Part shown: piece after piece, positions 15,427 to 23,880 of the stretch | How positions within the stretch are numbered: position 1 is the first letter of the stretch | Layout of the letters: the number at the start of each line of letters is the position of its first letter | Assembly (NCBI RefSeq): GCF_023242315.1 | Contig: NZ_JALLIY010000012.1 | Coordinates: 124,001-188,000 of the forward strand | Length of the DNA: 64,000 nucleotides | From: Pseudomonas sp. MWU13-2105 | Lineage (GTDB): Bacteria; Pseudomonadota; Gammaproteobacteria; Pseudomonadales; Pseudomonadaceae | Reading direction: 5' to 3' | Made by a program: the position numbers and the translations under genes | The notes under the pieces: model-generated | Told to the model about the DNA's origin: nothing | What the model saw: only the letters and a program-made list of their open reading frames with translations | Database searches by the model: none

Positions 15427-16798
15427 AGGCTGGCGCTCCTCCACCAGCCGGCTGCTGGCACTCTACAGTTTCCTGTTCGTGGCCTGGAGCTGCAGCCTGA
15501 TGGGGGTGCTGTACCATGAGGTGTCCGGTTACCTGAGTACCCTGGCGCGGCATTCGTTGATGCAACGCCAACATCTGTTTTCGCGCTTCCAGGGCCAGGC
15601 CCTGATGGAAGCGCTGACCACCAGCATGACCTTCGACATGCGCGGCGTGGATGCCTATGGCCTGTTCAACGAGCAGAAACTGCACCTGAGCGGGCCGATC
15701 CAGGAAATCCCGGCCGACCTGCCGATGGACGGCAGGATCCATGAGTTGGCCAACTGCATCGACTCCGACGACCCGAACCTGCCCCAGGACAGTTGCGATG
15801 CGGTGGTCACCCAGACCCACGACGGGCGTTGGCTGCTGCTGGTGCGCGACAACGGTTCGCTGTTCGGCGTCACCCGGATCATTCTCCACGCCCTGTTCTG
15901 GGCAGTGTCCCTGACCATCCTGCCCGGCGTCGCCGGCTGGCACCTGCTGCGCCGCCGGCCGATTCGACGGATACGGGCGATCCAGGCCAGTGCCGAGTCG
16001 ATCATCGCCGGCGACCTGGGCCATCGCCTGCCACTGTCGAACCGCCGCGACGAGCTGGATATGCTGGCGGCGATCGTCAACGCCATGCTCGACCGGATCG
16101 AGAAACTGATGCACGAGGTCAAGGGGGTCTGCGACAACATCGCCCATGACCTGCGCACGCCGCTGACGCGCCTGCGGGCCCAGCTGTATCGGATCCAGCA
16201 ACAGACCGTCGACGGTTCGCCCGAGTCGTTGCAACTGGATGGGGTGATTGCCGAGACCGATACCCTGATGGCGCGCTTTCGCGGTTTATTGCGTATTTCC
16301 GAGCTGGAAGACCATCAGCGACGCTCCGGCTTCCTGGTCCTCGATCCCCTGCCGCTGCTGCACGAGCTGCATGACTTCTACCTGCCGTTGGCCGAGGAAG
16401 CCGAGATCCACCTGCGCCTTGAGGTGCCCGCGACACTGCCGGCGATCACCGGCGACCGGGCCTTGTTGTTCGAAGCCCTGGCCAACCTGCTGAGCAACTC
16501 GATCAAGTTCACCCCGCCGGGTGGCGAGGTGCTGTTGCGGGCGAGCAATGATGCCGGCAGTACCCGCATCGAAGTCCACGACTCCGGCCCCGGCATCCCG
16601 CCGGCCGAGCGCGAAGCGGTGTTCCAGCGTTTCTATCGCTGCGACGAAGGCACCCAGCACGGCGGCTTCGGCCTCGGCCTGTCGATTGTCGCCGCGATCG
16701 TCAACCTGCACGGTTTCAGCCTCGACATCGGCAGCAGCGAACAGGCCGGGGCGCGCTTGATCCTCAATTGCCGGAACAGCCTGATGAGCATGGACTGA
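15404..16798 (+). CDS. two-component sensor histidine kinase
   Basis: A 464-residue kinase with two transmembrane segments (LLALYSFLFVAWSCSLMGVLY and LHALFWAVSLTILPGVAGWHLL) around a periplasmic loop of about 120 residues. A HAMP domain follows (RRIRAIQASAESIIAGDLGHRLP), then the His box VCDNIAHDLRTPLTRL and a C-terminal ATPase (NLLSNSIKFTPPGG, DSGPGIPP, GFGLGLSIVAAIV). It is translated from within the end of the regulator gene, so the pair is tightly coupled. The signal is not evident. Confidence 0.9.
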   Translation: MSLPNPSKGWRSSTSRLLALYSFLFVAWSCSLMGVLYHEVSGYLSTLARHSLMQRQHLFSRFQGQALMEALTTSMTFDMRGVDAYGLFNEQKLHLSGPIQEIPADLPMDGRIHELANCIDSDDPNLPQDSCDAVVTQTHDGRWLLLVRDNGSLFGVTRIILHALFWAVSLTILPGVAGWHLLRRRPIRRIRAIQASAESIIAGDLGHRLPLSNRRDELDMLAAIVNAMLDRIEKLMHEVKGVCDNIAHDLRTPLTRLRAQLYRIQQQTVDGSPESLQLDGVIAETDTLMARFRGLLRISELEDHQRRSGFLVLDPLPLLHELHDFYLPLAEEAEIHLRLEVPATLPAITGDRALLFEALANLLSNSIKFTPPGGEVLLRASNDAGSTRIEVHDSGPGIPPAEREAVFQRFYRCDEGTQHGGFGLGLSIVAAIVNLHGFSLDIGSSEQAGARLILNCRNSLMSMD

Positions 16799-16819
16799 AT
16801 CAACGCCAAAGCCCTGGAT

Positions 16820-17236
16820 TCAGCCGCGGAAATTCGCCTTCAAGGCCGCCAGGCCCTCGGCATAGATGCTATGGAACAAATCCACCGCCTCTTCCTCACT
16901 GACCCCCGTCGGGGTGAAGATCCCCGCCCACTCGACAATCGAGGTGTGCGGATCGTTGCCTTCGCGAACCTGCAAGGTGGCCAGGTAGTCGGCCACCGGG
17001 AAGGGTTGCTGGATAAACGAATAACTGTAGCGCCGAGCCCGATTGTCGAAGGCTTCCAGGCGCTCGACGATGAGCACGTCGTCCGCCGTGTGCAAGGTGC
17101 GCACACGACCACCTTCGCTGAGACTGCTGCGGGGGACGAACGGCAGCCAGTCAGGCAGGGAATCGAACCCACCCATCAGTTGCCAGACCTCTTCGGGGGA
17201 CGCGGCGATTTCAACGGTTACCGATGTTGCAGCCAT
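16820..17236 (-). CDS. SRPBCC (polyketide cyclase/dehydrase-like) protein
   Basis: A 138-residue START/SRPBCC-fold protein (VTVEIAASPEEVWQLMGGFDSLPDWLPFV at the start, HSIYAEGLAALKANF at the end). Members bind hydrophobic ligands in a helix-grip cavity. No function can be assigned. Its start lies 108 bp downstream of the end of the aldo/keto reductase gene on the same strand, so the two may be co-transcribed. Confidence 0.82.
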   Translation of the reverse strand: MAATSVTVEIAASPEEVWQLMGGFDSLPDWLPFVPRSSLSEGGRVRTLHTADDVLIVERLEAFDNRARRYSYSFIQQPFPVADYLATLQVREGNDPHTSIVEWAGIFTPTGVSEEEAVDLFHSIYAEGLAALKANFRG

Positions 17237-17344
17237 GAATAGTCTCCAGGAACAAGTTGGATAGCCAGGCCGATCCCGGCGGCCGGGCCTCTGACGATGG
17301 CGACGTCAGCGGCCAGCGGGATCGGCATAGACACCTGCGTGGTT

Positions 17345-18355
17345 TCAGACCAGCGGCAACGGCGCATGCGCCGCCACCAGCCCTTCTTCACGCAACGCCT
17401 GCCAGAACGCCAGTGGAATCCTCTCCTTCAAGGCCGCCACGTCCTCGGCGATCCGCCCCGGCCGGCTGGCGCCGGGGATCACCGCCGCCACGGCCGGGTT
17501 GGCCAGGGAAAACTGCAAGGCCGCGGCCTTGATGCTCACCCCGAAGCGTTGCGCGAGGGTCTTGATCCGTTCAACTTTAGCCATAATTTGTGACGATGCC
17601 GGTTGATATTCAAAATGGCTCCCACCGGCCAGTACACCGGAACTGTAGGGACCGCCGACAACGATATCGACTTGCTGGGCCAGCGCCTCGGGCATCAGCC
17701 GTTGCAGGGCCCGCTCATGATCGAGCAGGGTATAGCGCCCGGCCAGCAGGAACCCGTCGGGCCGGGCTTCGTCCAGCTGCAGGGTCAGTTCGCACGGTTC
17801 GACCTTGTTCACCCCCAGGCCCCAGGCCTTGATCACGCCCTCCTCGCGCAAGCGGGTCAGCACGCGGAATGCCCCTGTGCGCGCCTGGTTGAAATACTCC
17901 AGCCATTCGTCACCGTAGAAGTCCTGGGCAATGTCGTGCACCCAGACGATGTCCAGACGGTCGGTCTGCAAGCGCTCAAGGCTGCCCTCGATGGACCGCA
18001 GGGTGGCGTCGGCGGAATAGTCGTTGACCATCTTGTTCGGCCGGCCATGCTCGAAGACTCCGGCTTTCTCGCCCAGGTCGCGGGCGCTGACATCTTCCAC
18101 TTCATCCAGGACCAACCGGCCGACCTTGGTGCTGAGTACGTACTGGTCCCGTGGATGCCTGGCCAGGGCCGCGCCCAGGCGAATTTCCGCCAGCCCCGAA
18201 CCGTACAACGGCGCCGTGTCGAAGTAGCGCACGCCCTGGTCCCAGACCGCATCGACGGTGGCCATGGCCTCCTCCTCGGGAATGGCGCGGAACATGTTGC
18301 CCAAGGGCGCGGTGCCGAAACCCAGGGGGCCCGACAGTTTGTCTCTGATGCTCAT
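17345..18355 (-). CDS. aldo/keto reductase (pyridoxal/aldose dehydrogenase-like)
   Basis: A 336-residue NAD(P)-dependent AKR. The catalytic tetrad is visible: Asp and Tyr in YFDTAPLYGSG, Lys in VLSTKVGRL, and His in IVWVHDIAQD. The opening LGFGTAPLGNMF and the length fit the D-threo-aldose 1-dehydrogenase/pyridoxal dehydrogenase branch. The exact sugar or aldehyde is not told by sequence. A LysR gene starts 145 bp away in the other direction and is the likely regulator. Confidence 0.87.
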   Translation of the reverse strand: MSIRDKLSGPLGFGTAPLGNMFRAIPEEEAMATVDAVWDQGVRYFDTAPLYGSGLAEIRLGAALARHPRDQYVLSTKVGRLVLDEVEDVSARDLGEKAGVFEHGRPNKMVNDYSADATLRSIEGSLERLQTDRLDIVWVHDIAQDFYGDEWLEYFNQARTGAFRVLTRLREEGVIKAWGLGVNKVEPCELTLQLDEARPDGFLLAGRYTLLDHERALQRLMPEALAQQVDIVVGGPYSSGVLAGGSHFEYQPASSQIMAKVERIKTLAQRFGVSIKAAALQFSLANPAVAAVIPGASRPGRIAEDVAALKERIPLAFWQALREEGLVAAHAPLPLV

Positions 18356-18500
18356 AGTGATGATCCTTTGAATGGAAATGCCGAGTCCGTCTCACCCGCT
18401 CGGGGGTGACATGGCGCTCGCTGTCGGGATCAATACTAGGTTGCGGACTTTTGACCGTCCAAGACATAATTTGCACAACTTGAGTCCCTAAAGGTCTGAC

Positions 18501-19394
18501 ATGATTGATTTACGCCAACTGCGCTATTTCGTGGTAGTCGCCGAAGAGGAGCACGTCGGGCGTGCCGCCGAGCGGCTGCACATTTCCCAGTCGCCCTTGA
18601 GCCGGCAGATCGCCCAGTTGGAGGAGCGCCTGGGCCTGACCCTGTTCGAACGCAGCCTGCAACGTATTCGCCTGACCGCCGACGGCCAGACCTTTCTCGC
18701 CGAGACCCGGGCATTCCTGACCCATGCCAATCGACTCGAGTCCCTTGGACGGCGACTGGGGCGCGGTGAAGAAGGCGGCCTGTGCATCGGCTATATCGAG
18801 AACGCCATGCACTCGGGGGTGTTGCCCCAGGCCCTGCGCAGCTTGCGTGGCGAGCGGCCGGATGTGCATATCGCGCTCTACAGCCTGAATTCGGCGCAGC
18901 AACTGGAAGGCTTGCGCCAGCGCAGCCTCGACATTGCCCTGGTCAGCGAGCCGCCCGCCGCGGATGACCCGGACTTGAACAGCGCCCGCGTGCTCAACGA
19001 TCCCATGCTGCTGGCGCTGCCCGAGCGGCATCCGCTGGCGCAGTTGAGCGAGTTGAGTCCGGCGGACTTCCTGGAGCAGGAATGGATTGCCGTGCAGCAC
19101 CCCCAGCGCAGCGGCAAGCAGGATGATTTCGTCCAGGCCTGTATCAGGGCCGGGTTCAACCCCAATGTCCGGCTGCAGGCCAATGAACCGCTGACGGCGC
19201 TGGGGCTGGTGGCGGCGGGACTGGGCTTGACCATGATCCAGCAGAGCCTGCGGCACAACACGCCCCAGGGCGTGGTGCTGCGGGAACTGCCCTGGCTGAT
19301 CTACACCACCCCCTTGTGGGCGGCCTGGCATCGGATCAACTTGCGACCGCTGGTGGCAACCTTCAGGGAAGTGCTGGTGCAGGACGCGGTCTAG
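18501..19394 (+). CDS. LysR-family transcriptional regulator
   Basis: A 297-residue LysR protein with the N-terminal helix-turn-helix LRQLRYFVVVAEEEHVGRAAERLHISQSPLSRQIAQLE and a standard effector domain. The HISQSPLSRQI form is shared by CatR/BenM-like regulators of aromatic or aldehyde catabolism. It is divergent from the aldo/keto reductase, which is its presumed target. The intergenic GGAC-N8-GTCC element is too weak to call. Confidence 0.87.
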   Translation: MIDLRQLRYFVVVAEEEHVGRAAERLHISQSPLSRQIAQLEERLGLTLFERSLQRIRLTADGQTFLAETRAFLTHANRLESLGRRLGRGEEGGLCIGYIENAMHSGVLPQALRSLRGERPDVHIALYSLNSAQQLEGLRQRSLDIALVSEPPAADDPDLNSARVLNDPMLLALPERHPLAQLSELSPADFLEQEWIAVQHPQRSGKQDDFVQACIRAGFNPNVRLQANEPLTALGLVAAGLGLTMIQQSLRHNTPQGVVLRELPWLIYTTPLWAAWHRINLRPLVATFREVLVQDAV

Positions 19395-19407
19395 AGCAAG
19401 TCACCGG

Positions 19408-20217
19408 CTACAGGTCCATGATCTTGGCGGCAAAGGCATTCCAGCCGGCCGGCTCCTGGATCAAGGCCGGGTAGTTATGCGAAAAGCCCTGCATCACGCC
19501 ACGTCGCGTCATGAGCTCACGGATAATGGCCGTCGCCGGGCCGCTGCCATGGCCTTTCAACAGGCTCTGCTCCTGGTAGGCTCGCCAGTGCAGTTCCATC
19601 GCGATGACCTTGCACAGCACCGATTCCTGGGCCGCCACGGCGGTATTCTTGATCAGCAGGCAAAGTTTGACCGGCACGCTGACGGCCAATGATACACCAC
19701 CGGGAACAGCGGCCAGGCCAAAGCCGACGCCGCGGTTGAACAACTTGTGGGTTTTCATGAGTTTCAACAGATCGAGCCACTGGCATAAGGTTTTACTTTG
19801 CCGGCAGTGCCTGGCCATTTCGGCAAAGCGATGCAAGTGCACGGCTGAAACCCCGGCGGAACTACCGTCGCGAATCAACGCATAAGGGTTGACCGGCAAC
19901 GCCATGCAGCCAATCGATGCCGCCGTGCCCACACAGGTCTGCACGTAATTGCGCACTTTACGGTGTTGCAACAAGTGTTTGGTCTTTGGCGAAGGCCGTT
20001 CAACACCCTGCACCGTGAAATAAGGATTATCCACCAGGGCCGACGCCGGCTGGCCCACCTTATAGCCGCTCACCAGGGGTGCCAGGGCTACCCCCAGGCC
20101 ATGAGGGATCAATCCGGAAACTGCCAGGGCGGTGTCCAGGACCAGGCTATTCATATTGAAACTGTACCGGGAAACTTCTTTCAGTCTGGCGGAAAAATTA
20201 TCCTGCTCCACATTCAT
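19408..20217 (-). CDS. hypothetical protein with three hydrophobic segments
   Basis: A 269-residue product I do not recognise. It starts MNVEQDNFSARLKEVSRYSF after a GAGAGG ribosome site. It contains three hydrophobic, glycine/alanine-rich stretches: about residues 24-48 (LVLDTALAVSGLIPHGLGVA), 92-106 (VQTCVGTAASIGCMAL) and 162-190 (VGFGLAAVPGGVSLAVSVPV). Between and after them are charged, helical regions (RFAEMARHCRQSKTLCQWLDLLKLMKTHKLF). No signal peptide or catalytic motif is seen. Hydrophobic islands in an otherwise soluble, isolated protein would fit a pore-forming effector or a membrane-associated toxin, but nothing nearby (no VgrG, PAAR or immunity gene) supports that directly. Confidence 0.65.
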   Translation of the reverse strand: MNVEQDNFSARLKEVSRYSFNMNSLVLDTALAVSGLIPHGLGVALAPLVSGYKVGQPASALVDNPYFTVQGVERPSPKTKHLLQHRKVRNYVQTCVGTAASIGCMALPVNPYALIRDGSSAGVSAVHLHRFAEMARHCRQSKTLCQWLDLLKLMKTHKLFNRGVGFGLAAVPGGVSLAVSVPVKLCLLIKNTAVAAQESVLCKVIAMELHWRAYQEQSLLKGHGSGPATAIIRELMTRRGVMQGFSHNYPALIQEPAGWNAFAAKIMDL

Positions 20218-20394
20218 ATCGGCCTACCTCTCGCATTTGAAAAGCCGGGGATTTTTTTATTAAAGTATCAGTCCCAGGCGCCATTCAACGAGGTAAAAAA
20301 AGACCAATTTATTACTTCAATTTGCCATTTATTCAAGAACCGTCAGGCGCAATAAAAAAACGCCAGGACACTAGGGCGGCACTTATAAAAACCA
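20218..20394. other. AT-rich gap upstream of the unrecognised gene
   Basis: This 177-bp stretch is far poorer in GC than the rest of the region, with runs of T and A (GGGGATTTTTTTATTAAAG, AGGTAAAAAAAG, CAATAAAAAAACG). It separates phnN from the 269-residue gene and presumably carries that gene's promoter. Such composition often marks acquired or H-NS-type (MvaT) silenced DNA. No terminator could be resolved. Confidence 0.5.
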
Positions 20395-20949
20395 CTATTT
20401 CCCGATCAGTTTGAACAATGCTTCCAAACTTTGGCGAAGCGCGCCCGAATTATCCAGCAGACTCAACGACGGATCGTCCGCCGCCAGCAGCGAGGCGGTG
20501 AACTCGGCATTGCGCGCCAGGCGCGCCTCAATCTGCGGCAAGCTTTCCCGTCCCCGCGCCAACAACCGCTCGCGCAGTACAGCCTGATCGACGGTGAGCA
20601 GGATCACCTGCAAATCCGGATAACGCTCGCGGGCCTGGGGCAGATAGGCCCGTGAACCGTTGACCAGTACATCCTCTCCGGCGGCCAGCCAGTCGTCGAC
20701 CCGACGCGGAATGCCATAACACAGGCCGTTGGCCTGCCAGCTCATGGCAAAAGCCCCCTGCGCCCGCAGTGTCGCGAACTGCTCGACACTGACCGACTGC
20801 GCCGCCTCGCCGACCGCCTCGGCCGAGCGGGTAATGACTCGCCGGGCAATACGGCAGCCGCGCTCGGCCAGGGGTTCGCGGGCGGCGTCGAGCAAACTGT
20901 CCTTGCCCGAGCCCGAAGGCCCGATGAGATAGATCAATCGGCCAGCCAT
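20395..20949 (-). CDS. phnN: ribose 1,5-bisphosphate phosphokinase (PhnN)
   Basis: A 184-residue P-loop kinase beginning MAGRLIYLIGPSGSGKDSLL, with Walker A GPSGSGKDS at residues 9-17, the family segment RVITRSAEAVGEAAQSVSVEQF, and GLCYGIPRRVDDWLAAGEDVLVNGSRAYLPQA. PhnN phosphorylates ribose 1,5-bisphosphate to PRPP in phosphonate breakdown. The rest of the phn cluster is not in the window, so this copy is isolated or displaced. The ATG at 20949 is the family start; an upstream frame of 42 codons is not conserved-looking. Confidence 0.88.
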   Translation of the reverse strand: MAGRLIYLIGPSGSGKDSLLDAAREPLAERGCRIARRVITRSAEAVGEAAQSVSVEQFATLRAQGAFAMSWQANGLCYGIPRRVDDWLAAGEDVLVNGSRAYLPQARERYPDLQVILLTVDQAVLRERLLARGRESLPQIEARLARNAEFTASLLAADDPSLSLLDNSGALRQSLEALFKLIGK

Positions 20950-21111
20950 CCACAGTCCCTCACAGGTTGTCGCGCGCACAGTACAACACTCGCGGCACTC
21001 ATGGCACTGGCCGCAAGCGTGTTCGCCCCAGGGCGGGGGGGACAAGGCGCAGGCGCCTACGGCAGCCCGACCCACGGCAACGCCGGCACACCCCGGACTG
21101 TTGCGCCAGGC

Positions 21112-22425
21112 TCAACCCAGGTTGCGCGCCGCCAGCCGGGAGAAACTCGCCAGGCAGGCCACCGCGGCAAAGCCGGCACCGATATACAGCGCCAGGATCG
21201 GCCCGGAGTGGCTCGACAAGCCGAAACTCAGGGCCACCAGCGCGGCCCCGGTGGACTGGCCGAGCAAGCGCGCGGTGGCAATCGTCCCACTCGCGCCACT
21301 GCTGCGCTCACGCGGCGCACTGGTCATCAGCGCCTTCTGGTTCGGCGACTGGAAGAAACCGAAGCCCAGGCCGCAGACCACCATGCGCACGCCGATCTCC
21401 AGGGCGCTCGGGTCCGCGGGCAGCATCGCCAGGGACAGCATGCCCAGCGACAACACTCCCAGGCCGATGCCACCGAGCAAGCCTGGCGGGTAACGATCCG
21501 ACAGGCGCCCGGCAAAGGGCGCGATCAGCGCCACCACCACCGACCAGGGCGTCATCAGGTAGCCGGTCTGGACCGGATCACGGCCCAGCACCGTCTCGAA
21601 GAAGAACGGCAGCGAGACAAAAGCCAGGCCCTGGGTGGCGAAGGAGCAGATGGCCGTGAGGGCCGACAGCGCGAACATCGGGCGTTTGAGCAGGTCGATC
21701 GGAAACATCGGCGCCGGATGCCCGGCCTCGCGGCGTAGCATCAGGCCGCCGGCGCCGACACAGACCAGCAACGCCAGGCAGATCGGCAGCGCACCGGCAA
21801 ACTGCGCGCCCTCCCCCAGGGCATAGATCAGCGAGCCGAAGGTCAGCACGCTCAGGCCGGCGGTGCCCCAGGCAAAGCGCTGGCCATTGGGCGGCGTATG
21901 CGGCAACGACGGAATGGCCATGGCCAGGGCGACCAGGCCAATCGGAATGTTCACCCCGAACAGCCAGGGCCAATTGGCCACGGACAGGATCAACGAGGCC
22001 ACGGTCGGCCCGGCGGCGAATGACATCCCCACCACCAGGGCATTGAGCCCCATGCCCCTGCCGAGCTTTTCCGGAGGAAACAGGCTGAAGATCAGCGCGC
22101 CGTTGACGCTCATGATCGCGCTCGCCCCCACGCCCTGGAGGACCCGGGCCAGGGTCAACTCGGTGAGGGTGCTGGACATTGCACACAGCGCCGATGAGAC
22201 GGTGAACAACACCAGGCCGAACAGATAGATCTTGCGATGGCCGATCACCCCGCCGAACGAGGCGAAGGCCAGGATGGTCGCCACCGCCGACAGCTGGTAG
22301 GCGTTGATGATCCACACCGAGGCCGCCGGTGTGGTGTGCAGGCTGGTGGCGATGGCCGGCAACGCGGTGTTGGCGATGGCGGTGTCCAGCGAGGCCAGGG
22401 CGATGGAGATCAGGATCGCCAACAT
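21112..22425 (-). CDS. DHA2-type MFS drug exporter
   Basis: A 437-residue transporter with about 14 membrane segments. The N-terminal motif LASLDTAIANTALPAIATSL and the ARVLQGVGASAIM segment are typical of the 14-helix DHA2 family (EmrB/QacA-like) of proton-driven multidrug exporters. No good ribosome site precedes the ATG at 22425, and an in-frame stop lies at 22513, so a non-ATG start slightly upstream is possible. A LysR gene runs divergently from 22670 and probably controls it. Confidence 0.87.
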   Translation of the reverse strand: MLAILISIALASLDTAIANTALPAIATSLHTTPAASVWIINAYQLSAVATILAFASFGGVIGHRKIYLFGLVLFTVSSALCAMSSTLTELTLARVLQGVGASAIMSVNGALIFSLFPPEKLGRGMGLNALVVGMSFAAGPTVASLILSVANWPWLFGVNIPIGLVALAMAIPSLPHTPPNGQRFAWGTAGLSVLTFGSLIYALGEGAQFAGALPICLALLVCVGAGGLMLRREAGHPAPMFPIDLLKRPMFALSALTAICSFATQGLAFVSLPFFFETVLGRDPVQTGYLMTPWSVVVALIAPFAGRLSDRYPPGLLGGIGLGVLSLGMLSLAMLPADPSALEIGVRMVVCGLGFGFFQSPNQKALMTSAPRERSSGASGTIATARLLGQSTGAALVALSFGLSSHSGPILALYIGAGFAAVACLASFSRLAARNLG

Positions 22426-22669
22426 GCCACTGACCTGACGCGATAAACGCGGTCTGAAAATTCCCGATAAGCCGCTGATCGCACACCCCCGAAACCCGCT
22501 GACCAGAGCGGATCATAGCGTTTTGCCCAATATCGATGACGACGTTTTGCTGAACCGCGGCTGTACGACATCGAGCGCGGGTTCAGCCGGCGTCTGCGCC
22601 CATGGTGATCCCCTAGCCTCGCTTGATAAACTAGCGCGTTCTTGGATCACTCCCAATCAAAGGTTGGCA

Positions 22670-23548
22670 ATGGACGTTCTGGCAAGCATGAAGGTCTTCG
22701 TCAAGGTGGTGGATCACGGCAGCTTCAGCGCCGCCGCGCAGTCCATCGGGATTTCCCCGACCATGGTCGGCAACCATGTCCAGGGCCTGGAGAAACACCT
22801 GGGCACGCGCCTGCTGCATCGCACCACCCGCCGCCAGAGCCTGACCGAGATCGGCCAGGGCTATTACAGCCAGTGCCTGGCGATCCTCGGGCAGATCGAA
22901 CACGCCGAATTGATTGCCCGGGAACAGCGCGCCCATCCCCGCGGCCGCTTGCGGGTCAGTGCCTCGCCGACCCTGGCCTCGGACCGGCTGATCCCGGCGA
23001 TCGCCGCCTACCTCAAGGCCTACCCGGAAGTGGAGATCGAGTTGAAGTTCAACGATCGGGTGGTGGACCTGGTGGAGGATGGTTACGACCTGGTGTTTCG
23101 CTACGGCGAATTGCCCAGCAGCGGGCTGGTGGGGCGCCTGCTGAGCAAGAACCGGCGCATCGCCTGCGCATCACCGGCGTATCTGCAAGCCCAGGGTACG
23201 CCGCAGGTGCCGGAGGATCTGCGGCAACATAACTGCCTGGTATTCCTGCGGGCCACGCCGCAGCGCGACTGGTTGTTCCACGGTGCGAGCAGCCAGAGTA
23301 TCCGGGTAAACGGGCAACTGGCGGCCAATAACGGCACCGCGTTGATGAACGCGGCGCTGGAAGGTGTCGGTATCGCCCTGCTACCGCAGACACTGGTGGA
23401 AGACGCCCTGAAGGATGGGCGCCTGGTCCATCTGCTGCCCGACCACGAGACCCTGGATCGGCCACTGCATCTGGTCTATCTGCCGGACAAGCAGATGACG
23501 CCCAAGCTGAGCAGTTTTATCGAGTTCATGGTCAAGCGCTTCGCCTGA
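22670..23548 (+). CDS. LysR-family transcriptional regulator
   Basis: A 292-residue LysR protein of the type MDVLASMKVFVKVVDHGSFSAAAQSIGISPTMVGNHVQGLE, with the common LHRTTRRQSLTEIG segment. Members of this subgroup often sit divergent to an exporter they control, as here with the DHA2 transporter. The ATG at 22670 is preceded by AAAGG; a frame extending back to 22523 is not supported. Confidence 0.87.
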   Translation: MDVLASMKVFVKVVDHGSFSAAAQSIGISPTMVGNHVQGLEKHLGTRLLHRTTRRQSLTEIGQGYYSQCLAILGQIEHAELIAREQRAHPRGRLRVSASPTLASDRLIPAIAAYLKAYPEVEIELKFNDRVVDLVEDGYDLVFRYGELPSSGLVGRLLSKNRRIACASPAYLQAQGTPQVPEDLRQHNCLVFLRATPQRDWLFHGASSQSIRVNGQLAANNGTALMNAALEGVGIALLPQTLVEDALKDGRLVHLLPDHETLDRPLHLVYLPDKQMTPKLSSFIEFMVKRFA

Positions 23549-23586
23549 GACAGCCGCACAAGAAGACCTCAAGCCGAGCCTACCCT

Positions 23587-23719
23587 TGTGGCGAGCGGGC
23601 TTGCCCGCGCTGGGTTGCGAAGCGGCCCTAGAACCTGCGAATTCGCTGCGTCAGGTAGACCGAGGTGGCCGGTTTTGCGACTGCTGCGCAGCCGAACGCG
23701 GGCAAGCCCGCTCGCCACA
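23587..23719. repeat. inverted pair of REP elements
   Basis: Two 23-base copies face each other at 23587-23609 and 23697-23719. Each has the core GCGAGCGGGCTTGCCCGCG, itself palindromic. They flank about 87 bp with no gene. Paired, inverted REPs of this form are typical of Pseudomonas REPIN units. They fill most of the 332-bp gap between 23549 and 23880; the remainder is AT-rich and probably carries the promoter of the transporter gene. Confidence 0.75.
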
Positions 23720-23880
23720 GTCCCCGCCACACTTTGAGCGGAAACATTTAGTATTAATTCGCCATGCGCATCAATCCATTCTAAAAATGCACTTATCAAA
23801 TCTATAGCGCTGCTCCAGTATCCCGGCCAATAAAAATCTGCACTGCGATGCAGGCCATAAAAACGCTGGAGACCTTCACG

